DNA from: JARBUG01 sp035628915
GTDB taxonomy: Bacteria; Bacillota; Sulfobacillia; Symbiobacteriales; Symbiobacteriaceae
Assembly: GCA_035628915.1 (NCBI GenBank)
Contig: DASPIW010000050.1
Coordinates: 115,867 to 179,866, forward strand
Reading direction: 5' to 3'
Length of the DNA stretch: 64,000 nt
The notes below the pieces were generated by a model. It ran no database searches. It had not been told where the DNA came from and was given only the letters and a program-made list of their open reading frames with translations. How positions within the stretch are numbered: position 1 is the stretch's first letter; every line of letters begins with the position of its first letter. Below are positions 24,053 to 31,259 of this stretch, in pieces. The translations under genes and the position numbers were made by a program.

Positions 24053-24991
24053 ATGTACACCTACCGCACCGTCATACCCGAAGATTATCCGGACATTGCC
24101 CGCATACGGAACAGCTACCGCCCGGAACCGGTCACGGCCGAGGTCCTGAAGCTCTATGCGGAAAGGGAGCGGCAGCTCTCTGAACATCATCTGCACCTGG
24201 TTGCGGTCACGCCTTCGGGTGAGGCCGCAGGTGAGGTGGTTGCCGTCCAGGACGTCGAATCGCCGCCCGGCGAATGGTTTGTGACCTTCGGCGTCGCCCC
24301 CGAGCACCGCCGCCGGGGGGCCGGTCGGGAGCTGTACCACCGGGCCGAGGCGTTTGCCCGGGAACGGGGCGCCCGCAGCATCCGGGCCATCGTCGAAGGC
24401 AGCCAGGAAGAGGCGTTCTGGTTTGCATTGGAAATGGGGTTTAAGCTGGAGCGGCAGCGGTTGGAAGCCGTGCTTCACCTGCCCGATTGGGACGGCGCCC
24501 GGTTTGGCAAGCAGGTGGCGTCCGTCCGTGCCTCAGGCATCCGGATTGTGAGCCTGCCGGCCCTGAGTGGGGAGGATCTGCTGCACCAGGTGTACGATTT
24601 GGAGATGGAGACGCTGGAAGAGGCGCCGTTCTTCTCCGGATTCCGCCCGGCCTATGAAATCTGGGCGCGGGAGCACACCAGCCTATGGCCCGGCGAGCAG
24701 TTCTGCACCGTGGCTACTGACGGCGAGCGGCTGGTCGGGGTCAGTATCATCTACCTGCCTCCGGCGTCCGGAGGCGGCGCCCGCCAGGGCTTTACAGCCG
24801 TGCGGCGCGCCTATCGCGGCCGGGGCATCGCCGTGGCGCTGAAGCTGGTCAATATTAAGGAGTGCAAGGCCCGGGGGGTCGATCATATCCGCACGACCAC
24901 CGACCCAGAAAATCAGGCGGTTCAGGTGATGAACCTCAGGCTCGGTTTCCGCCCGGTGCCGGGGCCCCGGCTGGTGGTTAAACATTTTTAA
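24053..24991 (+). CDS. Tandem GNAT acetyltransferase
   Basis: This 312 aa protein is made of two GNAT folds. The first (1-150) carries the acetyl-CoA loop FGVAPEHRRRGAGRELYHR. The second (165-312) has TAVRRAYRGRGIAVALKLVNI, followed by RTTTDPENQAVQVMNLRLGFRP. AGAGGAGGG precedes the ATG. Such two-domain GNATs resemble mycothiol-synthase-like and other small-molecule N-acetyltransferases, but the acceptor cannot be named. It is a single-gene unit with its own terminator. A related two-domain GNAT lies at 38574-39485. Confidence 0.87.
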   Translation: MYTYRTVIPEDYPDIARIRNSYRPEPVTAEVLKLYAERERQLSEHHLHLVAVTPSGEAAGEVVAVQDVESPPGEWFVTFGVAPEHRRRGAGRELYHRAEAFARERGARSIRAIVEGSQEEAFWFALEMGFKLERQRLEAVLHLPDWDGARFGKQVASVRASGIRIVSLPALSGEDLLHQVYDLEMETLEEAPFFSGFRPAYEIWAREHTSLWPGEQFCTVATDGERLVGVSIIYLPPASGGGARQGFTAVRRAYRGRGIAVALKLVNIKECKARGVDHIRTTTDPENQAVQVMNLRLGFRPVPGPRLVVKHF

Positions 24992-25001
24992 TGGGAGACG
25001 A

Positions 25002-25041
25002 AGCCCCTGCTCTCCTGGCCTGGAGAGCAGGGGCTGATTTT
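25002..25041 (+). terminator. Rho-independent terminator
   Basis: AGCCCCTGCTCTCC pairs with GGAGAGCAGGGGCT over a 6-nt loop and is followed by GATTTT, just after the tandem GNAT gene. Confidence 0.85.
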
Positions 25042-25124
25042 GCAGCGGTAGTCGCGTCGGTAGTCTGCCTCGCCGATATGGTAGACTGGAGGCGATCAAC
25101 GCACGCAGCAGGATGTGAGAGTTG

Positions 25125-26111
25125 ATGATGAGACTGAGCACGATGTGGAAGGTGGTCGCAACCGTCGGCGATGGCGGCGCCTGCCCGCTCGCCGCGGAGA
25201 TCCTGAAGCCATGGGGCTGCGCCGTGGGCACTCTCCGCTTCTACCGGGCCAGCGCCAACTTCATCTGCGAGTTCATGAAAGAGGGCAGGCGGCATTTCCT
25301 GCGGTTCAGTGATGCCGGGGAGCGGCCCTTGGAGGCCATCCTGGCAGAAGTGAAGCTGGTGGCCTGGCTCGGCCGGCAGGGGATCAAGGTGGCTGCGCCG
25401 GTGCCGTCGGGACAAGGCCGGCTGGTGGAGACGGTCGAGACTGCCTTGGGGCGCTTTCACGGCGTGGTCTTCTTGGGGCTGGAAGGCTCGCAGTTGGAGA
25501 CGGCTGAGTGCCAGGAAACGCATTTCAGGGCGTGGGGCGCGGCGCTGGGGCGGCTGCACGCCGCCATGAAGGCCTATCAGGATCCGTCCGCCGCCAGCCG
25601 TCCGTCGTGGCGCGACCACCTCGCAGAAGCCCGTCCGTATGTGGACGGAGAACCGGCCCTCCTGGCTGAGTGGCACCGCCTGGAGAGTTGGGCTTCGGCC
25701 TTGCCGTCCGGCCCCGATGACTTTGGGCTGATCCACTTTGATTTTGAGTCTGACAACCTCTGCTGGCAGGATGGGGCCATCGGCATCTTGGATTTCGACG
25801 ACTCCGCCCACTACTGGTACGCGGCTGATATCGCCTACGCTCTCCGGGACCTCTTCAAAGAGGGCGCGGGCCTGTCAAGTCCGCAGGTCCAGTCGTTCCT
25901 GGCCGGGTACGAAGGGGAGCATCCCCTGAACCGCACGTTATCGGCCCAACTGCCGCAGTTCCTGCGGCTGCACGGGATGTATACATATGCGCGGCTGTCT
26001 CGGGCGCTGGACCTGCCGGCAGATCGGGAACCGCCGGCGTGGCTGAAGCGGGTCGAAACGAAGCTGAGGCACGTGCGAGAGGCGTACCGGATGTCGGTCA
26101 GCACACCGTAA
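25125..26111 (+). CDS. Aminoglycoside phosphotransferase-family kinase
   Basis: About 328 aa. The start may be TTG 25122, ATG 25125 or ATG 25128, with AGGATGTGAG just upstream. It has the APH/choline-kinase fold: N-lobe HFLRFSDAGERPLEAILAE, a hinge with VFLGLEG, the catalytic loop GLIHFDFESDNLCW (HxDxxxxN type) and the metal-binding ILDFDDS (DxD type). Members phosphorylate small molecules such as antibiotics, homoserine or choline. The substrate is unknown, so it should not be called a resistance gene. It is monocistronic with a strong terminator. Confidence 0.85.
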   Translation: MMRLSTMWKVVATVGDGGACPLAAEILKPWGCAVGTLRFYRASANFICEFMKEGRRHFLRFSDAGERPLEAILAEVKLVAWLGRQGIKVAAPVPSGQGRLVETVETALGRFHGVVFLGLEGSQLETAECQETHFRAWGAALGRLHAAMKAYQDPSAASRPSWRDHLAEARPYVDGEPALLAEWHRLESWASALPSGPDDFGLIHFDFESDNLCWQDGAIGILDFDDSAHYWYAADIAYALRDLFKEGAGLSSPQVQSFLAGYEGEHPLNRTLSAQLPQFLRLHGMYTYARLSRALDLPADREPPAWLKRVETKLRHVREAYRMSVSTP

Positions 26112-26126
26112 TGGCCCGTACACAGG

Positions 26127-26163
26127 AAAACCCGGCTCTCAATTCGAGAACCGGGTTTTTTTC
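26127..26163. terminator. Bidirectional rho-independent terminator
   Basis: AAAACCCGGCTCTC pairs with GAGAACCGGGTTTT around AATTC, followed by a T-run. It sits between converging kinase-like and clpP genes. Confidence 0.88.
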
Positions 26164-26167
26164 TGCC

Positions 26168-26770
26168 TTACTTGGGCCCCCGGTGCTTGGGCAGCAGCAC
26201 CTGGTCAATCAGGCCGTACTCCTTGGCCTCCACGGCGGAGAGGTAGCGGTCCCGCTCAGTATCGACCTTGATGCGCTCCAGGGGCTGGCCGGTGTGCTTG
26301 GCCAGAATTTCGGCCATCCGCTCCTTGGTGCGGATCAGTTCGCGGGCCGTGATCTCGATGTCGGTCACCTGCCCGCCGATGCCGTCGCCGTGAATGTGGG
26401 GCTGGTGGATCATGATGCGGGAGTTGGGGAGCGAAATGCGGGTGCCGGTGCCCGTCGCCAGCAGCAGGGCGCCCATGCTGGCAGCCATGCCGACGCAGAG
26501 CGTGTTGACCTTCGGCTTGATGTGCTGCATGGTGTCGTAGATGCCCATGCCGGCACTGACGGAGCCGCCCGGGCTGTTTATGTACAGGTTGATCTCCTTG
26601 TCGGGGTCGTCGCTTTCGAGGAAGAGGAACTGTGCGATCAGAACGTTGGCCACCTGGTCGTCGATAGCGGAGCCGAGGATAACGATCCGGTCCTTGAGGA
26701 GCCGGCTGTAGATGTCGTAGGAACGCTCGCCGCGGTTGGTCTGTTCGATGACGTACGGAACGAGGCTCAT
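26168..26770 (-). CDS. clpP: ATP-dependent Clp protease proteolytic subunit
   Basis: The product is 200 aa from ATG 26770, which follows AAGGAGAGATCTGC. Upstream in-frame codons add only six residues. The serine protease triad is complete: Ser98 in GMAASMG, His122 in MIHQPH and Asp170 in KVDTERDRYLSA. ClpP forms a 14-mer barrel that degrades proteins unfolded by ClpX, ClpC or ClpA. No clpX or tig gene adjoins it, so it may be a second, stand-alone copy. I see no CtsR-type heptad upstream. Confidence 0.96.
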   Translation of the reverse strand: MSLVPYVIEQTNRGERSYDIYSRLLKDRIVILGSAIDDQVANVLIAQFLFLESDDPDKEINLYINSPGGSVSAGMGIYDTMQHIKPKVNTLCVGMAASMGALLLATGTGTRISLPNSRIMIHQPHIHGDGIGGQVTDIEITARELIRTKERMAEILAKHTGQPLERIKVDTERDRYLSAVEAKEYGLIDQVLLPKHRGPK

Positions 26771-26956
26771 GCAGATCTCTCCTTCCACCTGGCGTGTCTC
26801 ACTGCTTTAGACTTCCAAATCCGTGCGGGAGATGCGCCTCTGTGCTAACCGGGGGGCATTTCGCTAGGCATCTCTGACTACCACGTTTTCGCTCAATTTG
26901 GACCCAACGGGGGATACGCTCTGCGGATAGAAGGCTTAGTATGAATCTTGAACGGA

Positions 26957-26985
26957 CATTACAGAATTGAAAGAAATCTGTAATG
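26957..26985. promoter_or_regulatory. Inverted repeat upstream of the moaD-like gene
   Basis: The perfect 9-bp arms CATTACAGA and TCTGTAATG are separated by 11 AT-rich nt, about 30 bp before the moaD-like start in otherwise GC-rich DNA. Candidate operator for the moaD-ferredoxin-AOR operon. Confidence 0.5.
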
Positions 26986-27013
26986 AATTTTGCCGGCGGG
27001 GAGGTGGGCGCCG

Positions 27014-27289
27014 TTGCGCGTCAAGCTGTTCGGTGTGCTGCGCGATTGCGTGGGCAACACCGCCGTTTCACTGCCGGTCAGGGAAGGTGAGACGGTAAGG
27101 GCGGTCCTGCAGCAGCTCACCGAACGATATCCTTCCCTGCGGCGCCGGATCTTTGCCCCGGACGGGGAATTGCAGCTCTTTCTTTTGATCTCCGTCCGGG
27201 GAGTGGATATTCGCCACTGCGGGGGGCTCGCCGCTACTGTTTCTGCTGGTGATGAGTTGCTTATCTTCCCGCCCAGTGCCGGTGGATAA
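27014..27289 (+). CDS. MoaD/ThiS-like sulfur-carrier protein
   Basis: The product is 91 aa from TTG 27014, 8 nt after GGGGAGGTG. It has a ubiquitin-like beta-grasp pattern (VKLFGVLRDCVGNTAVSLPV, VRAVLQQLTERYPSLRR, LLIFPPSAGG) and ends in Gly-Gly, the residue pair activated as thiocarboxylate in MoaD. It lies just upstream of the ferredoxin and aldehyde:ferredoxin oxidoreductase genes, an arrangement often seen for a dedicated MoaD that supplies dithiolene sulfur to the tungstopterin cofactor. A long hairpin element separates it from the next gene. Confidence 0.8.
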   Translation: MRVKLFGVLRDCVGNTAVSLPVREGETVRAVLQQLTERYPSLRRRIFAPDGELQLFLLISVRGVDIRHCGGLAATVSAGDELLIFPPSAGG

Positions 27290-27296
27290 GAAACCA

Positions 27297-27407
27297 TTTT
27301 GCCGCTGAGGACGCGGAAGACGCGGAAAAGAGAGATAAAAATCAGTAATTATGATTAAATTCTGCGTTTTCCGGTTCCGCGCATTCCGCGTCCTCAGCGG
27401 CAAAATT
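27297..27407. repeat. Long-hairpin repeat element, copy 2 (perfect ends)
   Basis: The ends are 23-bp perfect inverted repeats (27297-27319 and 27385-27407) starting ATTTTGCCGCTGAGG. Inside are a second matching pair (GGAAAA/TTTTCC) and an AT-rich loop. The whole 111 bp can fold as one hairpin. It shares the TTTTGCC...GAGGACGCGGA core with copies at 19212-19340 and 59362-59586. It lies between the moaD-like and ferredoxin genes and could act as a processing or attenuation site. Confidence 0.85.
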
Positions 27408-27447
27408 GGTCCCCTGTACCAGGATTACAAGCCAGGAGGTGACCAGA

Positions 27448-27927
27448 ATGGCCAAGATGCTCCTGATCTCACCCGAGAAATGCACCGGATGCAAGACCTG
27501 CGAGCTGGGCTGCTCGCTGGAGAAGGAAGCCCGGTTCGTCCCGGCGCTTTCACGGGTGAGCGTCTTCACGTGGGAGCGCGAGGGTATCTCCGTGCCGATG
27601 ATGTGTGTCCAGTGTGAGGATGCGTTCTGTCAGGCCGCCTGCCCCACCGGTTCCATCACCCGGGATCCCATCACGGGCGCCATGATCGTCAGCGAAAAGA
27701 CTTGCATTCGTTGCCGGATGTGCGTCCAGGCTTGCCCGTTCGGCGGTTCCGCCTTCGACCCCGAGGCCAGCCGGATCCTCAAGTGCGACCTGTGCGGCGG
27801 CAATCCCGCGTGCGTCAAGGTCTGCCCGTCGGACGCCCTGGAGTATGTGGATGCCAACCGGGCGAACACCGAGCGCAAGCGCGCGTATGCAGCCCGCCTT
27901 AAGGCCGGCTTCAAGGGGGTGTTCTAA
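27448..27927 (+). CDS. Four-cluster ferredoxin-like electron-transfer subunit of AOR
   Basis: The product is 159 aa from ATG 27448 with AGGAGGTGA upstream. Sixteen Cys fall into four motifs typical of HycB/CooF/AOR-partner polyferredoxins: CTGCKTCELGC, CVQCEDAFCQAACP, CIRCRMCVQACP and CDLCGGNPACVKVCP. It should hold four [4Fe-4S] clusters and carry electrons from the oxidoreductase encoded next, with which it overlaps by one base (TAATG). It is cytosolic. Its likely acceptor is free ferredoxin or the hydrogenase encoded downstream. Confidence 0.93.
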   Translation: MAKMLLISPEKCTGCKTCELGCSLEKEARFVPALSRVSVFTWEREGISVPMMCVQCEDAFCQAACPTGSITRDPITGAMIVSEKTCIRCRMCVQACPFGGSAFDPEASRILKCDLCGGNPACVKVCPSDALEYVDANRANTERKRAYAARLKAGFKGVF

Positions 27928-29756
27928 TGTACGGCTGGAAGGGCAACATTCTGCGGATTAACCTGACCACGGGCGAAATCAAGAAGGAGTTCCTCGACCC
28001 GCAAATCGCCCGCAAGTTCGTGGGCGCCCGCGGCCTCGGCACCTACCTGTACACCCAGGAAGTCAGCCCGAAAGTCGATCCTCTGAGCCCCGAGAACAAG
28101 CTGCTCTTCGTCACCGGCCCCCTGACCGGCACCCTGGCCACTTCGGCCGCCCGCTTCAACGTGGTGACCAAGTCACCCCTGACTGGAGCCATCGCAGCAT
28201 CAAACTCGGGCGGCTACTGGGGCGCCGAGCTGAAGTTCGCCGGCTATGACGCCATCATCCTGGAAGGAAAGGCCGATCATCCCGTCTATATCTGGATTGA
28301 AGACGAAACGATCGAGATCCGCCAGGCCGGCGACCTCTGGGGCCATGATGTCTATGAGACTACCGACTTCCTGCGGGAGGCGACCGATCCGGACGCCTGC
28401 GTGGCCTGCATTGGGCAGGCGGGTGAGAAGCTGAGCCTGATCGCCGCCATTCTCAACGACTACACCAGGGCGCCGGGCCGCGGCGGCGTCGGCGCCGTGA
28501 TGGGCTCCAAGAACCTGAAGGCGATTGTGGTCAGGGGCCACGGCGCCGTCGAGGTGGCCGATCCCGAGGGATTCAAGGACGTCTGCATCAAGCAGCGCGG
28601 CATGCTTGAGCGCCACAGCCTCACGGGAGAGGGACTGCCCGCCCTGGGCACCATGCTTCTGATCAACGTGCTCAACAGCGTGGGCGGCCTGCCGGTTCAC
28701 AACTTCCGTGACAGCGGCACCTGGTCGAAGGCGGAGCAGATCAGCGGCGAGGCCTTGAGGGAGAAGTTCCTGGTCCGCAACAAGGGCTGCTTTGCCTGCA
28801 ACATCGACTGCGGACGCATTACCAAGGTGCCGAGCGGCAAGTTCGCATCCACCGGCGAAGGCCCGGAATACGAAGGGGCTTGGGCGCTGGGCGCCAGCTG
28901 CGGCGTCAGCGACCTGGCGGCCGTCTGTAAGGCCAGCTTCCTGTGCAATGAGCTGGGCATCGACCCGATCGCGATGGGCGCCACCATCGCCTGCGCCATG
29001 GAGCTCTATGAGAACGGCTACATCGGCATCAAGGAGACGGGCCGTCCGCTGAGCTTCGGCGACGCCGATGCACTGGTGGAGTTGACCCGCATGACCGGCC
29101 TCCGGGAAGGCTTCGGTGATCTGCTGGCAGAAGGCTCGGCCCGCCTGGCCGCTCGGTTCGGCCATCCCGAACTCTCCATGTCGGTCAAGAAGCAGGAGAT
29201 TCCTGCCTATGATCCGCGCGCCATTCAGGGCATCGGCCTGAACTACGCCACATCCAACCGGGGCGGCTGTCATGTGCGCGGCTATACGATCGCGCCGGAA
29301 GTCGCGGGCATTCCGGAGAAGCTTGACCCGCAGGATACAGCCTCCAAGCCAGCCTGGGTCAAGGTCTTCCAGGACGTGACCGCCACGTTCGACTCCGCCG
29401 GCCTCTGCCTCTTCGTCACCTTCGCCCTCGGTGCGCCGGAACTTGCTGAGCAGCTGGCCGCTGCCACGGGCCTGGAGATCACCACCGACGAGGTGCTGCT
29501 GACCGGTGAGCGGATTTGGAACCTGGAGCGGCTCTTCAACCTGGCCGCGGGACTGAAGAAGGAAGATGACACCCTGCCCAAACGGCTCCTGAAGGACGCC
29601 CTCAAGTTTGGCGGCCAGAAGGGCAACGTCAACCGGCTCGACGAGATGCTGCCCAAGTACTACGAAGTGCGCGGCTGGGACGAGAACGGCAGGCCCACCG
29701 ATGCCAAGCTGGAACAGCTCGGCCTGACCAGGTTGGTGAAGATTGGCGTCAAGTAA
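27927..29756 (+). CDS. aor: Aldehyde:ferredoxin oxidoreductase, tungsten type
   Basis: This 609 aa protein is full length for the AOR family (MYGWKGNILRINLTTGEI start). The [4Fe-4S] ligands are Cys288, Cys291, Cys295 (CFACNIDC) and Cys494 (AGLCLF), which as I recall are the positions in the Pyrococcus enzyme. Pterin-binding segments include SNSGGYWGAELKFAGYDAI, GRGGVGAVMGSKNLKA and DRAxQGIG-type text (DPRAIQGIGLNYATSNRGG). AORs oxidise aldehydes to acids and reduce ferredoxin. It is coupled to the ferredoxin gene by TAATG. The hydrogenase genes begin 70 bp downstream, which suggests that the reduced ferredoxin fuels H2 evolution. Confidence 0.96.
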   Translation: MYGWKGNILRINLTTGEIKKEFLDPQIARKFVGARGLGTYLYTQEVSPKVDPLSPENKLLFVTGPLTGTLATSAARFNVVTKSPLTGAIAASNSGGYWGAELKFAGYDAIILEGKADHPVYIWIEDETIEIRQAGDLWGHDVYETTDFLREATDPDACVACIGQAGEKLSLIAAILNDYTRAPGRGGVGAVMGSKNLKAIVVRGHGAVEVADPEGFKDVCIKQRGMLERHSLTGEGLPALGTMLLINVLNSVGGLPVHNFRDSGTWSKAEQISGEALREKFLVRNKGCFACNIDCGRITKVPSGKFASTGEGPEYEGAWALGASCGVSDLAAVCKASFLCNELGIDPIAMGATIACAMELYENGYIGIKETGRPLSFGDADALVELTRMTGLREGFGDLLAEGSARLAARFGHPELSMSVKKQEIPAYDPRAIQGIGLNYATSNRGGCHVRGYTIAPEVAGIPEKLDPQDTASKPAWVKVFQDVTATFDSAGLCLFVTFALGAPELAEQLAAATGLEITTDEVLLTGERIWNLERLFNLAAGLKKEDDTLPKRLLKDALKFGGQKGNVNRLDEMLPKYYEVRGWDENGRPTDAKLEQLGLTRLVKIGVK

Positions 29757-29770
29757 ACCTCTGCCAACTG

Positions 29771-29797
29771 CGGGCGGGGCCCACCAGGCCCCGCCCG
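29771..29797. terminator. GC-rich hairpin between aor and the hydrogenase operon
   Basis: CGGGCGGGGCC pairs with GGCCCCGCCCG over CACCA with no T-run. It could be a partial terminator or an mRNA-processing hairpin that sets different levels of AOR and hydrogenase. Confidence 0.5.
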
Positions 29798-29825
29798 CCG
29801 AAGTTACGCGCTGGGGGCATGAACT

Positions 29826-31253
29826 ATGCTGCTGATGAGCCTGATCCTTCTCCCCGTGCTCGGCGCGCTGATGGTGGCCTGGCTTCATGGACGGGCAGCT
29901 GATTGGGTGGCGTCGCTGACCGTGGCCGGCGCCCTTGGCCTGGCGGTTGCCGCCGTGGTGACCGGGCCGGCGCCTGTCGTGCTGCCCGTGCAGTGGCTGG
30001 GCGCCGCCCCGGGGCTCCGGCTGGACGGGCTGGGCGGCCTGCTGGCCCTGGTGGTCACCAGCGTAGGCCTGGGCATCGCTGTCTACTCTGCTGGGTATTT
30101 CAGCGATCGCAACCGCGATCACCCGGGCGAGGCGGGGAAAGGGCGTTATTACTTCTTCCTGCTGCTCTTTGTTGCCGCCATGCTGGGTCTGGCGCTGGCG
30201 CCCGACTTCGGCGCGCTCTTCGTTTTTTGGGAACTGACGACGATCTGCTCCTGGGCGCTCATCTCCCATTACGGCAGCCGGGAGGCGGTGGGCGCCGGTT
30301 TGAAGGCCCTCGCCGTCACCCAGTTTGCTTCGTTGTTTTTCGTAGGGGGACTGCTGGCATTATTGACGTTGAGCGGTTCCGTCGGCTTTGGCGCCGTCCG
30401 GCAGCTGCCCGGCGGGTGGCAGGCGGCTTTTGTGGTGATGATGCTGATTGCCGCCTGGGGCAAGGCCGCACAGGCGCCCTTCTATACCTGGCTGCCTTCT
30501 GCCATGGCGGCGCCGACGCCCGCCAGTGCATTTCTGCACGCCGCAGCGATGGTCAAGGCGGGCATCTTCCTGACGGCCCGGGTGCTGGTATCCGCCGGGG
30601 TGCTGTCGGGGGGGCCGGCCCTGCTGGCCGGGGGTGCGGCCCTGGTGACGCTCTATGTCGGTGTGCTGGGCTACTTCTATCAGGATGACTTGAAGCGGTT
30701 GCTGGCCTTCTCGACCATCTGCAATCTGGCCCTGATGCTGCTGGGCCTGGCCCTGGCCGGCCTCGGCAGCCAGGCGGGGCTGGAGGGGGCACTGCTCCAT
30801 TTGTGGAGCCACGCCTTCACCAAGAGCCTGCTCTTCCTGGCGGTGGGCGCCATGGCTTACGCCACGGGCGTGCGCACCATCGGGGCGCTGCAGGGCGTGA
30901 TGCGGTCGATGCCACTGACCGCTGCTGCCTTCCTCATGGGCGCCCTGGCCATCAGCGGACTGCCGCCGTTCGGGGTTTTTTGGTCCAAGCTCCTGCTGCT
31001 GCGGGCGGCCGTCGCCGTCGGCGGGGTGTGGGGCTGGAGCGGCGCCTTGCTGGTGCTGGTCGAGTCCGGTCTGTCGCTGGCCTGGTTCCTCTGGGTGGCC
31101 CACCGGGTGATCTTTGGTCCACCGTCGTCCGCCGTGGCCGAGGGGCACGACCCGCCCCGGACGATGGGCGGCGTGCTGGTCGGGCTGATGGCAATGACGC
31201 TGGCGGCGCCCTACGTGGGCATTCCGCTGGTGCGCTGGGTAACGGGGGGGTAG
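29826..31253 (+). CDS. Hydrogenase membrane subunit, NuoL/antiporter-like
   Basis: This 475 aa protein has about 14 membrane helices and belongs to the proton-translocating NuoL/MrpA family of group 4 hydrogenases. Core motifs are the helix-5 Glu (FVFWELTTICSWALISHYG), WGKAAQAPFYTWLPSAMAAPTPASAFLHAAAMVKAG (Lys and His of the channel) and LLHLWSHAFTKSLLFL. It lacks the long C-terminal lateral helix of NuoL. It is the first gene of an eight-gene cluster that runs on with 6 bp, ATGA-type or overlapping junctions. Confidence 0.9.
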   Translation: MLLMSLILLPVLGALMVAWLHGRAADWVASLTVAGALGLAVAAVVTGPAPVVLPVQWLGAAPGLRLDGLGGLLALVVTSVGLGIAVYSAGYFSDRNRDHPGEAGKGRYYFFLLLFVAAMLGLALAPDFGALFVFWELTTICSWALISHYGSREAVGAGLKALAVTQFASLFFVGGLLALLTLSGSVGFGAVRQLPGGWQAAFVVMMLIAAWGKAAQAPFYTWLPSAMAAPTPASAFLHAAAMVKAGIFLTARVLVSAGVLSGGPALLAGGAALVTLYVGVLGYFYQDDLKRLLAFSTICNLALMLLGLALAGLGSQAGLEGALLHLWSHAFTKSLLFLAVGAMAYATGVRTIGALQGVMRSMPLTAAAFLMGALAISGLPPFGVFWSKLLLLRAAVAVGGVWGWSGALLVLVESGLSLAWFLWVAHRVIFGPPSSAVAEGHDPPRTMGGVLVGLMAMTLAAPYVGIPLVRWVTGG

Positions 31254-31259
31254 ACGGAC

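Noticed and set aside
25125..26111. Antibiotic resistance by the APH-family kinase
   Set aside because: The fold alone does not show an antibiotic substrate, and no resistance context is present.
26771..26870. CtsR or HrcA operator before clpP
   Set aside because: No GGTCAAA tandem heptads or CIRCE-type repeat could be found in the upstream sequence.
28200..30269. Long open frame (689 codons) opposite aor
   Set aside because: High GC keeps antisense frames open. The aor gene on the other strand has clear motifs and coupling.
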